Assembly: GCA_035041965.1 (NCBI GenBank)
Contig: JAPYMA010000169.1
Location: forward strand, 1-64,000
Source: Anisakis pegreffii
Taxonomy: Eukaryota; Nematoda; Chromadorea; Rhabditida; Anisakidae
Direction: 5' to 3'
DNA length: 64,000 nucleotides
Below, piece by piece: positions 1 to 11,380 of the stretch. Below the pieces are notes generated by a model that was not told where the DNA came from, did no database searches, and was given only the letters and a program-made list of their open reading frames with translations. Position 1 is the stretch's first letter. Each line of letters starts with the position of its first letter. The translations under genes and the position numbers were made by a program.

Positions 1-1800
1 TAAGATTGTATGGAAATTTTAGTTCCGGTAAGAAAGATTCCATGCAATTCGAGAACCAGAATTTGTGGAAAGAATCATTGAGAAAGTTTTCGTAAGAAAG
101 TTTTGATTGTAAGATTCTATGGAAACTAGGAGAATAACTAGGAGAATGTAAGAATGTAATATCATGGACAGATGTCATGGAATGGAAGATATCATGGATA
201 TTATGGTTAAAAACATGGACAGAATGAAAAGATATCATGGAAAGTTTCCGCATGTTTTGAATGTAACAATGTAACGAGCATACTATGGGAATGTAACGAT
301 GTTTTTATTACGTTCGAATGACTGATGATATGATGAGAAGTCTTAAAACGTTTTGTGGCTTATATGACGTCACTTCACCTGCTCTGGTCGCTTCTCGCTC
401 TGTGGCAGATCATTCAGCTTCGATTTGTTCGAGGGTAATATTGTTTTGTTTGAATCATATTACTTTGATTTTTGATTGACTTCATCGTAATTTTTGATTA
501 TATTTCTGATTTTGATCGCAGTTTTGATTATAATCTTAAATTATAATGATATAAGTATGGTAAATATAATTTGCGATTTACACCGATCGAATTCCTGAAA
601 GGAACCGAGTAGAATCGTCAAACATTATGCATATTAAATCAAAAAATATTACCTAGTAACATCATTAACTACGATTCGAGTTGCAAATTCGAGTTTCGAG
701 TTGCAAACTACGATGTGTGCCAACTAGATGCCGTCTTGATTTTAGCAATCTGAACTGTATTAAGCTGGTGGAATTATTTGTCATCAACGGCAGAATTAAA
801 AAGTTCTGTCATTCGTACGTAACAAGTAGGATGTTATTTGCAGTATATAGTATGTTGTGTAGTTACGACCTGTATTTTATGTTTCTAGTATGTAGAACCT
901 CATAATGAACTGTTGTTTCTTTACGTGCAACATCCAACTTATAATACAGTTTAATGTTATTATAATACTATAATTGTAATCCATACGGTTAATCGTTATC
1001 ATTATCCGCTAACCACTGATACTCATTATAATCCAGATAGCCTGAAGTCATATTCAGCTTTCAAAATTCAACATGATATTACAGTTTTTGAGTTTATATC
1101 GATATCCAGTTGACAGTATTGATTATGTGACTCGTATTGTCTTACTTGTGTGGTTCGTATTCGTTTGATTATATATGATAGTCCTGATTAAATGTGATAG
1201 CCGTTGAAGACGTACTGAATATTGGTATTTATTATCGTTTACATATGATAGCCGTGATTATATCTATATATGATAGTCGTTGTCGCTTGTTATTACGGAG
1301 TTTATATTGATTTGAGTTGAATCCATTAACATAGTAGCTGTTTCGAAATTCGACACTTGATATGATACATCTGAAAATGAAGCAATAGAACATTTTCCCT
1401 CTCTATTTGTCCGGGCTGGGGACCGGCGCTAAACTGGTTTGACTAGCTGTTTTGCCAGTCAAGCCAACTCAGTGGCTAGATTAAAAATGTTTTTTTGCTG
1501 CTGAGGCAGGAACCTGTAGAAGAGGAAAGAAGGTTCCAAACCTCAAAAGGCCAACCGTGGCCACAGCGGAAAAGACGGGGCATAAGCTTACCGAACTCAA
1601 GACAGACAACTAAAAGACAGTCATGCTCAGTCAAGCTCACTCAGCTCAAAGTTCAAGACAGACAAGAAGACGCTCATGTCAAACTCACTCATGCTCAAGA
1701 CGGAGAAGAAGACGCTCGAAGACAAGGCTTACCTCAAAACGACCCCCAAAAATTCTATCTCATGGCTCACGTTAAAGTCCCGATGAGCCCTACCTCACGC
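1..1800. other. Non-coding stretch, AT-rich
   Basis: No reading frame here has splice signals or a protein-like composition. Bases 60-260 carry loosely repeated words (atcatgga, gaatgtaa), and 1190-1290 repeats 'tatatgatagccgt/agtc'. Base composition becomes GC-richer from about 1400 on, leading into the foldback at 1805. Confidence 0.5.
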
Positions 1801-1804
1801 CTCT

Positions 1805-1987
1805 CCGACTGGTCGCCGGCGATACCCCCTCTCCTTATCCCTCGCCCTTCCCTCACCCTCCTCCCCCCTTCCCGCCTCCCTCTCTGCCCAGAGGGCAGAG
1901 AGTTCAGCGGGAAGGGGAGAAAGAAAGGGGAGGAGGGGTGAGGGTCGGGAGAGGGACAGGAAAGGGGGTGGTGCCGGCGAACCAGCC
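1805..1987. repeat. GC-rich foldback (long imperfect inverted repeat)
   Basis: The outer ends pair well: the left begins ccgactggtcgccggcgata and the reverse complement of the right reads ccggctggttcgccggc. The arms continue as pyrimidine-rich (left) and purine-rich (right) sequence to a tight centre around ctgcccagagggcag at 1886-1900. I see no clear target-site duplication. It could be a miniature foldback transposon or part of the adjoining satellite. Confidence 0.65.
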
Positions 1988-2070
1988 GGACAGGCGTGCT
2001 GTAGGACTCCTAACCCCCCTCTCCCCGCTCAAAGACCTTAAGGGAAAGGAAACAAAGAGGAAGAGAGAGA

Positions 2071-2530
2071 GATCCGGCTGCACCATCGTCCGTCCGTCCG
2101 TCGTCCGTCGTCCGTCCAGTCGTCCATCCAGCGAACAAAAGAACAAAGAGAGAGAGAGAGGGAGAGAGAGAGAACCGGCTTCGCACCATCGTCCGTCCTC
2201 GTCGCACGTCCAGTCGTCCATCCGGCGAACAAAGGAATGGAGGAGAACAAAGAGAGAGAGAAGAAAAGAGAGAGAGGGAGAGGGAGAAAAGAGAGAGAGA
2301 GATCCGGCTGCGCCATCGTCCGTCCGTCCAGTCGTCCATCCAGCGAACAAAAGAACAAGAGAGAGAGAGAGGGAGAGAGAGAGAACCGGCTTCGCACCAT
2401 CGTCCGTCCTCGTCGCACGTCCAGTCGTCCATCCGGCGAACAAAGGAGAAAGAGAATGGAAGAGAAGAAAGAGAGAGAGAGAAAAAAGAGAGAGAGAGGG
2501 AGAGAGAGGAAGAGAGAGAGAGAACCGGCG
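2071..2530. repeat. Tandem pair of a ~230-bp GA-rich satellite unit
   Basis: Two copies (about 2071-2300 and 2301-2530) each begin gatccggctgc. Each contains two half-units with ccatcgtccgtcc, cagtcgtccatcc and gcgaacaaa, separated by (GA)n-rich runs. Long open frames on both strands here encode only Arg/Glu or Ser/Leu low complexity and follow from the repeat, so none is called as a gene. Confidence 0.85.
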
Positions 2531-2580
2531 AAAGCCTGAAAATGCGAAAATATTGTATCAAATCCAGAAGATGTATTGAA

Positions 2581-5500
2581 ATTGAAACATTGACATTATC
2601 TAGTAACTACAACATCACTGTTTTCATCTCAATGTCTATCACATAAAAGTATTCCGCACAGTGACGATACTAACTGTATACTCTGAAATAGAATCACTCA
2701 AACTCAAATAATCATCGACTGATTCCATCCGCATGAATTGTGTTTATTTTATCGATACTTCATTATTCTACCACGTTGATTATAGTTATTGCATTACTTT
2801 CTCATGTTGCACCATATGAGCAATTAATTGAATAGATAATATCAACTGATACCTCGGATTTATTGAGGCTTATGTAAGTGTTGATCCATCACGTCGTTAA
2901 TCCGTGTTAAACCAACGATCCGTCATTGTCGTCCGGTCATCACGTATCGCTCTTGTAAATATCCATCTTAGAATACAACCATATAACCATGTAGACATAT
3001 AGTCATATCGTAGTAATATATTGTCCCATTAGAATTCACTATAGAGCCATATATCCAGATATTAATCATGTAATAACCACCATAATTTGGTATTTAGTAT
3101 AACCGTTTATTGATATATCATTAACCATTAACCATAATGATATATTATTAACCATATTAACCACTTTATTATCGACCATATTAAACCACTAAACCATATT
3201 AACCATATTAACCACTAAACCATATTAACCACTTTATTATCGACCGTATTGAACGAGCAGCAATACTCACCGATTTCATCGAACTGGAATTAAGTTATGC
3301 TATGAAAAAGAACCCTTTTATACATTTCGCTTTGGGCGTATTCCCGCTTCGGGAATATTTAAATTCGGTTTCGCCAAATCAAATATTTCAAAATTCCCAC
3401 CAGCTGAATGTGATGATCTATTGAAGAATAATTTATCAATGCATAGAAACTAATGATGATGGTGATGATCAAAACTTATTGGTGATAATGACCGCGATAA
3501 AAAAGAATGCAGCGAGCGATTTCTTTGCAATTTTGATAGGGAGAGCGGGATCAGTTTCATATTCGATCAGCATCATATTCTCTTTTAGTAGATTACTTGG
3601 CATTGACCGATCAAATTTCTGTTCCGGTACTTTTTTCATCTCAATTGCTCGCCAAGGATTATTTTTCGTTATGAAGGTTCATTTTAAGTTACAGTCTCGA
3701 AAACTAGATTATGAATTCTGCTGAGACCTTCTGTGCTTGTAGAGAATTAAATTTGGAATCAGTCGCGAATGTTGCGCTACGACGATTTCTCGTTGTTAAC
3801 TTTCACAGCCACATTCATTCTGTTCGCTTTGTGCGCATTTACGAAACGTCTTCCTCTAATTGTCATCTTATAGAGCTTTTCAAGCTCTACAAATTGTGCC
3901 TAGTCTCATAGCATAAACATTGTTCCTTCACCCTGAAATTTGGTACTACATAAATGTGTCTTTCATTTTTGCCCAACATTTTCTACTTTAGGACCGGTCA
4001 AGTTTTTTTATAATGGACGTATCTCAGAATATGATAGTTCATATGATAGAGAATTTTATTCTATACAAAATGGTCACAATTTCTCTAATCGATCCGCAGT
4101 GAATCCCCCCTCAAAACGGTCCTTTTCTGGTTTACCAGCGGTATAAATAAATGTTTAACGTCGTTCAAGTATATCATCTGCTCTACTCACTGTTCTCTGT
4201 TTGTCTCACTTCCGCGGGATACTTCTTTCAATGTCGTTCTAGTCTCTCACTTGCTCTAATGGTTGTTCCCTGCTTATCTCTCCTCGCGCGACGCGGTCGT
4301 GACTCCGCCCTTCTTCCGCCGACACGCGCATATGGCGAAGTGCGTACGACGTTATCATTGAAATCAGTAACGTGAGTTATAGGTGTCAGGATGATTTGCG
4401 ACGCAAAATTGCGGGATTGCGAAAGCGACAGAGAAATGGGTGTGGTTTATAAGGGTACGTTCTGCCAGAGTTAAAATGAACATCACGTGTTATTTGATTT
4501 GAGCAGATAACAACGGAAAATTGATCATTCAACTGACAGTAGAAATACAAATGAAGAAAGGAAAAAACATTATATCAACGCTGATCCAAGTGTTGAGTAG
4601 TGATTGGGTATCAGATATTAGGTATCAGATATACAATCGACTGTGAATCTTGATTATGAATTAATGCACTATCCCAATGCGTAACTATTTCAAGAGTATA
4701 TTACATGGTTCCTTGTTGGTTTTATCTCGACTACTTCGGCTTTATTAATCTTCATCAATTCTTGAGTAATTAATTACATATTGAATATTTATTTGTTAAT
4801 TTAACAATGCATATGTTAATTTTGGGGTTGTGCCAGTGCTCCAATTAATAGAATGACGCAATCGGTGGGCGTTTAATCGGGTGACCGACAATTGGATCCT
4901 GACAAGTGTGACCGACTGCCACGGGGCCAACTGTCACGGGTGCAATTATGGTTAGCTCGGTGACTGGTCGCACCTCGACAATTATTACCCTGGATGGAGT
5001 TAACCGGTTATTTCGATGCTAACTTTTTTGTGATGAAGTGGTGGGGAACTGTAAACGATCTGTTTTTATAGGGAAGCTTTAGAGATCGTATAAACCTGAA
5101 CCTAAGTCTAAATCCGAGCAACAGCCTAAGCTTGAACCGAAACATGAAACTATGTGGAACCGTAAGATTAAGCTTGAGCTAAGTAAGCCTAAGTCTGTAC
5201 CCACCCAATCAAGGGTGGTGCAATCCCAGTGTTGATCTTTTTCAAATTGTACTGAAAGCGGAAATTTGCCAACTGGTGAACGAGAGCGTAGATATAAATT
5301 GTCGCATTACTTTGCGTTTGCTGACGTAATGTGAGTTTTACTGGAGCAGAGCATAATAACGTTTCATCGCAAAAATTACCTTGAATTATGGACGAAGTCG
5401 GCATTTCAATGATTCGCCACTGATTTTTTTCCGTACTATTGTTGATTCTTTTTCATGGTATTGTTCAAAGGTGATAAAAATAATAATATTGTGATAGGCA

Positions 5501-5590
5501 CTTGAAGCATAACGTCCTGATGTGAGCTGATAATGTTTTCGTGAGCAATTAAATAGTTAGTCATTTTTGAAGTGACATGTTAAACGTGGT
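2581..5590. other. Non-coding stretch upstream of the RPB7 gene
   Basis: Bases 3110-3240 hold degenerate (att)aaccat(att) tandem words. A GC-richer patch lies at 4230-4400 and another at 4850-5010. A minus-strand ATG at 5404, followed by eight codons and a GTAATT donor-like site, could be a first exon divergent from RPB7, but I found no partner exon. Nothing else looks coding. Confidence 0.4.
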
Positions 5591-5616
5591 TCATTTCAGT
5601 TGATTTAAGAGCTGTT
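5591..5616 (+). promoter_or_regulatory. Probable spliced-leader acceptor and short leader of the RPB7 gene
   Basis: The sequence tcatttcag ends at 5599, 17 bases before the ATG, with no coding exon upstream. This layout is typical of nematode trans-splicing; it is an inference from the site alone. Confidence 0.5.
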
Positions 5617-6695
5617 ATGTTCTATCATATTCCTCTGGACCATGAAATCTGCCTACACCCCAAATATTTCGGTCCAGACCTCCTGGAGACAGTGAAACGT
5701 AAACTTTTCAATGAAGTTGAAGGCACATGTACCGGTAAATATGGCTTTGTAATTGCTGTCACAACGATCGATAATATTGGATCAGGACTTATTCAACCTG
5801 GTAAGTGTCATTGTGTTCACATATTTTTTTCCACATATGTCGATTTGATTGATGGAAATCACATCGACACTTTGGATTCTGTATAGCAAGGGATTTCATG
5901 TATTTCATTATTCAGTCTTATTTCACCGCTGCTTTCAGCATGCTGAATCACTGCAAATGGTGTTTTGTAACTCTAACTTCACTTTTCAGGTCGGGGTTTT
6001 GTTGTGTATCCAGTCAAATACAGGGCCATTGTATTCAGACCCTTCAAAGGGCAGGTTGTCGATGCAGTGGTCAGTCAAGTTAATAAGGTGATTTTTGATA
6101 GTATTGGCAGAACTGCTCGATTGATTAACCGTAGGCGTTAATACAAGTGCTTGTATATCTAGCAGTAACAGAATAAGTGTGCTAGAAGAGCAAATATAAG
6201 TAATCACCGGCTTATGGCTATTGTAATGGTGATGAACGATGCTAACGATAAGGTTTCCGATAAAGTTTGTTCTTGTTAAAAGTGTTCAAAGCGAGAATCA
6301 CATGATGTTATCTGAATGCAAATATTTCATATTGAAGCATTTTGTGCTTGATTCATATCCCGAAGCGTTTTAGATGCAAAAGTTAAATTTTATTCTTGAT
6401 TCTGCAAGATTATTGGAAGATGTCACTATTGTTTTTGACTGTATTGTTGAAGGTTGGTATATTTTGTGATATTGGACCGATGTCGTGTTTCGTTTCGAGG
6501 CACTGTATTCCACCCGATATGGAGTTTGAACCGAACGCCAACCCACCATGTTACAAGACACAGGACGAGAGTGTTGTGATAAAACAGGATGACGAGATTC
6601 GTGTTAAACTCATCGGAACTCGTGTTGATGCAGCAGATATATTTGCAATCGGTACTTTAATGGACGATTACCTCGGCTTGTCGGCGAACGAGTAA
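5617..6695 (+). CDS. rpb-7: DNA-directed RNA polymerase II subunit RPB7 (three exons, complete)
   Basis: Exons 5617-5800, 5990-6087 and 6453-6695 splice at GT/AG sites with matching phases and give 174 residues, against 172 in human RPB7. The translation starts [20 protein letters not shown], the N-terminal tip/RNP-like domain, and ends in the OB-fold domain with [12 protein letters not shown] and [19 protein letters not shown], all hallmarks of eukaryotic RPB7. RPB7 pairs with RPB4 as a stalk on RNA polymerase II in the nucleus, where it contacts nascent RNA and helps initiation. The start is chosen because it matches the family N-terminus and lies 17 bases behind a TTTCAG acceptor. An AATAAA at 6971 suits a 3' UTR of about 280 bases. 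No damage is visible. The RPC25 paralogue is excluded by the RPB7-type length and sequence. Confidence 0.97.
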
Positions 6696-6970
6696 ACTCG
6701 AACTTCCCTCTGAAGCAACTCTAATTTGTATTCTAGTTACCTTTCGTAATTATGCAACTGTACCTATCATCAAATTATTATTATGTCATTGCTGCGTACG
6801 TGGTGTCGAATTAAGCTGTGTGAATTTGATTGTAGTAGCATGTTATGTCATGTGACCTCCCGAAAGATATATTCATTTATTTATTTTTAACATTTTTGAA
6901 AACTTTTCAGTATGGCTGAAATTTTTGTTTCGTAAGCAAGCAGTCAAACTGGGATACATTAATTCTGATT

Positions 6971-6976
6971 AATAAA
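6971..6976 (+). terminator. Polyadenylation signal AATAAA of the RPB7 gene
   Basis: A canonical AATAAA on the gene's strand, 276 bases after the stop codon. Confidence 0.5.
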
Positions 6977-8270
6977 TCTCAAATCCAGGCACACATTTCA
7001 TTTTTTTTATAGTGTAGAATAGCAAATGCCCACTGATCTCTAAATGCGTGATTTTCATAAATCATTGTTATAGTATTTGTACAAATTGTATGATATGAAG
7101 TGAACAAAAAGTGCTCTGTTATTCTCATTCTGAAACTACAACTTCGCATAAATATTGAACTGAGTGTGAGTTATTCAGCAAGCAGTACCCATCGTTTTGC
7201 TGGAAATGACTGTAAATCAACCGAAAAAAGCAAGAATATCGACAACAACGTGTGAAATGACAGATGGTATGAACTATATGATGCGTTGCAGCTATTCAGA
7301 TGATCCCACAATGTTCCATAATTGCTAAATGTACGGTTTATTACCGTATATAAACGACAGTAATTGATGAGAATTCAGTACATTAAGAGTAAATAAGGTG
7401 GATGTTTTTGGAGGATCATAAGGGAACGGTTATTGTGATGTGCATGAGTAATGGGAGAAATAAAGCGGTTGGAGGGATTATTTCGTAAATGATACATAAT
7501 TATGAGCATCGATGTAGCATAGATATTGCTAACAACACCAGTTTTTTCCTGCTGATCACCGAAAATAATGATCCGCCGATAGATTGCGTATATAATTGAG
7601 TGCAAGTGTTTGTCTCACTCAGAGTGCTGTTTGCTTGAACGTCGATCATGAATTTTTGTCTGTGAATGACGGATCAGTCCAATTGATATCAGTTTGATTT
7701 CTCAACTTTGATTTTTTCATTCGTTAATGTTGGGAGTAGAAATGCTCCTGTTTCCGGATTGAGCTTCCGTTAAATGTGTTCTGTGAAATTTGATTATTCA
7801 CGAAGTTGGTTCATGCTCGTATAGCTACGCGATTGGATTACTGTAATGCTCCGTTAATGAATAAATCGTAATTCGCTCAAATGAGAGCGCAACAACAAAT
7901 TAACAACGTATACGCTAAATTCATGGAAGTCTGTAAACAAATTGATAAACGATCAAGTTCTTTTCCAGGAATCAGTGGTCATTGAACGCAATGATTATCC
8001 ATTTGTAAGATTTTCGTTAATATTTTTTTTGGATGAACGAAAACTTGAAATATCTTTCCGAAAAATGCACGATTTAATAGTCAGCCAAATGAAACAAACA
8101 CACTCTAATAGGCGCTCACTGAGCATTTCTTTCCAAAGGTTTCTGAAGCATTGGTCATCCATCTACAGATTAATTTCTAATTTCAAGCTCTTTTTCGAAA
8201 TGTCTGCGATTCGAAGCAACTTTGGTTTTGAGCAGCAATTGAACTAGACATTGAAATAATCCCTGTGAAA
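6977..8270. other. Intergenic stretch between RPB7 and the pepsin-inhibitor-like gene
   Basis: Frames here (for example 7942-8247 on +) lack splice context and have random-like composition. I see no repeat or RNA gene. An acceptor-like gaactag at about 8247, just before the next ATG, may be a trans-splice site. Confidence 0.4.
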
Positions 8271-9773
8271 ATGAAATTTTTTATTCATCTCAGTTTGATG
8301 ATTGGTATGCTATCGACGGTGATATTCATACGAACACAAGCAGAAACTATTATGACGTCTTCGAGCGGTGATTCCTGTATTGTGGACGTATGTTTTAAGT
8401 TGGTTTTGATCGAAAATAGTCATCGAATTGATACTCGCTTTTAGTTCCACTTATGCACTTTCATAAATACGCATGAGGAATGGAACGGTTCATGCAACGT
8501 CTTTATCCCGGGATATGCAAGCGATTTCTTAAGGTTCGAAGACCATTCAAATGATTGTTTAACGCTAGAGTGTTATAATGCTGGTATTTTTCCACTTACC
8601 AATACTATAATATAAGCACCGTCCATCAACTTGTCGTCTGCCACGAATAACGATGATGCGAATTGAGAATCATTCATAGGAGTTAGGTTGATTTCACGCA
8701 ACAGACTGGTTGATTTTTATTTTTGCACGTAAATTTTTGAAGCCAATAATTTCACTTTGGCTTCTGTATGATATTTATGATCAATAAATTCAAGTCGTTT
8801 AGGGTTGATTAGGATGCTATACTCTTGCAACTGGATCAGTTTAATTTGTGAAAGACTTGTCAGGATAGCTGCAAGTGAGTTTTTGAGATGAACGAACAAC
8901 AGACGTATACGTATGGTGCAAGTGTCAGGACATAATGATGCTTATTATTAGCAATACTTCTAGAATGAATAGTAACTTATTCAGAACGGTCATCTTTACA
9001 TAAACGGTGACGATAAAGGTATGCTTACACCTGAACAACAACAACAACTCGATGACTACCTTCGAGAAGTGGACAACTGGAGCGAGCAGTTAACGCAGAG
9101 TATTGCAGATGTATGTTAAATTCGAAATATTGCACATTCATCGACATCTTTTGGTGATCATTTCATTGTAGTTTTCACATTCAATATCCCAGTGAAATGT
9201 GCCATTCAAGTGGTCTGGATGGAACTTAACAAAGGTTTCCCCATTTACAAACGGATTGAATACAGCCATTGAATTATTTTATTGTTGTTGAAGATAATAC
9301 GTTTACATGCTTAAAATGTTCCGTTCATTTTGTTGTGAACGTATTGGTGTTCAATGCCATCTTCAGTGCAAACCAATCGATCATTGCAAAAGTAAGGAAT
9401 ATCTGAAAATACGGAAAATTCCTCTATGTTAAGCATATTTTTTCGCCGTATGCGCATCACCAGATTTCATTTAAACGCATCATTTATTAAAATAATTTCA
9501 GTTCACCAGTAATTAATCGCCATAGCGAAAAACTGCTTTGAAGTGGCTGAATATCGAACTGATATCATCGAATCGTGATGACTGCTTTCGAATACTTTCC
9601 ACTGCAGTTCAGGTGTTATCTAGTCATTTCAGAGTATCACATTGAATGCAAATGTTCCGATCGTTCCACCAGTGCCGATGTTCAGAAATTCACCAGCTGG
9701 CACATATCCGCAAGGTTCAGATCTACTCCCTCTTCAAGCATTTCCCAAGGCACCTCCATTCTGCGAGCAGTGA
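8271..9773 (+). CDS. Secreted pepsin-inhibitor-3-like protein (three exons, complete)
   Basis: Exons 8271-8387, 8985-9110 and 9633-9773, all phase 0 with GTATGT donors and TTCAG acceptors, give 127 residues. A signal peptide (MKFFIHLSLMIGML.. to about residue 24) precedes one pepsin-inhibitor-3 repeat: SCIVDNGHLYINGD, then LTPEQQQQLDDYLREV and a helical NWSEQLTQS. A Pro-rich tail ends in PPFCEQ. The Cys-x-V-x-(N)G-x-LY/LF opening, the 'LT-x-E/D' helix and the 'PP-x-FC' end are seen in Ascaris pepsin inhibitor PI-3 and filarial Ov33-type antigens. Those proteins block pepsin-like aspartic proteases; here the target is unknown. Only one repeat is present, so this is the short single-domain form, and the two mature cysteines could form one disulfide. 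AATAAA signals at 9825 and 9845 fit the 3' end. An alternative exon 8451-8540 would insert an unrelated segment and was not used. Confidence 0.85.
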
Positions 9774-9824
9774 ATGCATATGATCGTGAATCATTCGATG
9801 ATACAATCATTTTTTCTTTGTTTC

Positions 9825-9850
9825 AATAAACAGTGTACCGCTTTAATAAA
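9825..9850 (+). terminator. Polyadenylation signals of the pepsin-inhibitor-like gene
   Basis: Two AATAAA hexamers (9825 and 9845) lie 52 and 72 bases after the stop codon on the gene's strand. Confidence 0.5.
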
Positions 9851-11250
9851 GAACTCGATTAGAATTTGAGATGCTACAGGAATGTTTATCGTGTGGCTAA
9901 TAAATTTCGTTGGTTGTTTACAAGGAAAGATGAAGTTGTTTTCGGAAATGTAACAAATCGTACGTACGAATCCACAGTCAGTCAACTAAACGGCTTCCAT
10001 TAATAGTGATATGAGTGCGAAGCGGACAGATATTGTGATATTCTCTTAGTTTTTTTGACATACGCTCATTGCTGGTTGAGATGAAGATCGGAAAGTTAGT
10101 TTGTATCGTATGCTACCATCACAATTATTTTTCATTCACAAATACCATGAAAATCTTTTTTGTTTGTCCTTAACATGCTTCGTGCAACCGTCTGTTCAAT
10201 TTAAGCGAAACTTCCCTTTCGCGTAGCAATCATTTCAGTTATTTTCGTATCACATCGCTCAGTAAAAATCGTGTCAATAAGCAGATCAGGAAAGAACTCT
10301 GCACTGTACTGCAACTAAGTACTTAAACAAACAATCACGAATTTCGTTCGTTAATGAATTAATGAATAAACAATGAGAGGAGATAGCATCGGAAACGAGG
10401 CAAGTTGCACATGAAATAGGCTGGAAATTGCACATGAAACCATCACGAAGTCGAATCTAGACAAGCGTTCACGTGATTTCATCTCATCGCTATACTCTGA
10501 GCTGTTTGAGCGTTTTTTCTGGATTATCGATGAATTATCAATAGGCTGCAACAACTATCTGCCGAATGCATTAGCAGTTTCAGTCGATAATTCTGAGTGG
10601 GTTTGCCGGTAAATTTAAATATTGTTCATTCATAATAAGATTGCAGCTGGTCTCAATTTATCATTGTATTTCACTCACGTAACAAACCTAATAGGTTTGA
10701 ACTTGTTTAGGTTTGGTACCTGACCTAAAATACTGATCCATCACAGTAAAAATATACGAATTTATTCAGCGACCCGTCATTTCACAAACTTCAATGTTTC
10801 CCAACCAGGGTGAAAATTCCTGGAACAATCTCACATGGGAAAAACTTTTGTCGTATTTTTGTTGCAGTCTGCAAGTCGAAAACAATTTGTAAGCAAAAAT
10901 TTGCGGCAGCCATGATTTCATTGCTGCTAAAGTCAACTTGAGCGTTCAACGTCTTTGCTTTCGTTTACGTCTTTGCTTTACGTCTTTGCTTTGCTTCTTT
11001 GCTTTCGTTCGCGACGGAGCGCGAAAGAGAAGCGCGAGAGAGACGATTCGTAAGGGACACCAAAGTGATATGTGAAAACAACCTTAAATCTGTACTTAGC
11101 TGTATATGTATAAGATGTACACAAATATCATGCGCTATCGAATCGGATGATGAAACCTGACTTTCGTATATGTCATTTGGAGGATCTCCTCCCTTTTCTG
11201 TTTGTATGATATGAATGCTTTGTGTTTCGATATATAATACAGGGTTAATC

Positions 11251-11380
11251 CAAAATAAACGCAGAAATGGTACGTCGACAAAATAAACGCCGAAATGGTG
11301 CGTCGACAAAATAAACGCCGAAATGGTGCGTCGACAAAATAAACGCCGAAATGGTGCGTCGACAAAATAAACGCCGAAAA
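11251..11380. repeat. 28-bp tandem repeat, about 4.6 copies
   Basis: The unit caaaataaacgccgaaatgg-tgcgtcga recurs with starts at 11251, 11279, 11307, 11335 and 11363. The first copy has two differences (gcag, gtac); the others are nearly identical. Minus-strand frames through it give Val-Asp-Ala-Pro-Phe-type repeats and are artefacts of the array. Confidence 0.92.

Noticed and set aside
1904..2579. Several overlapping long open frames on both strands
   Set aside because: They are translations of the GA-rich satellite: the protein is Arg/Glu or Ser/Leu low complexity and all frames are open because of the repeat period.
8451..8540. Exon-like segment with Cys (FHLCTFINTHEEWNGSC) in intron 1 of the pepsin-inhibitor-like gene
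   Set aside because: It has an acceptor and a possible donor, but including it breaks the phase to the next exon and separates the conserved Cys-x-V from N-G-x-L-Y.
9179..9395. Two exon-like frames in intron 2 of the pepsin-inhibitor-like gene
   Set aside because: They require a different, weaker donor at 9114 and do not match the family, whereas direct joining of 9110 to 9633 gives the expected C-terminus.
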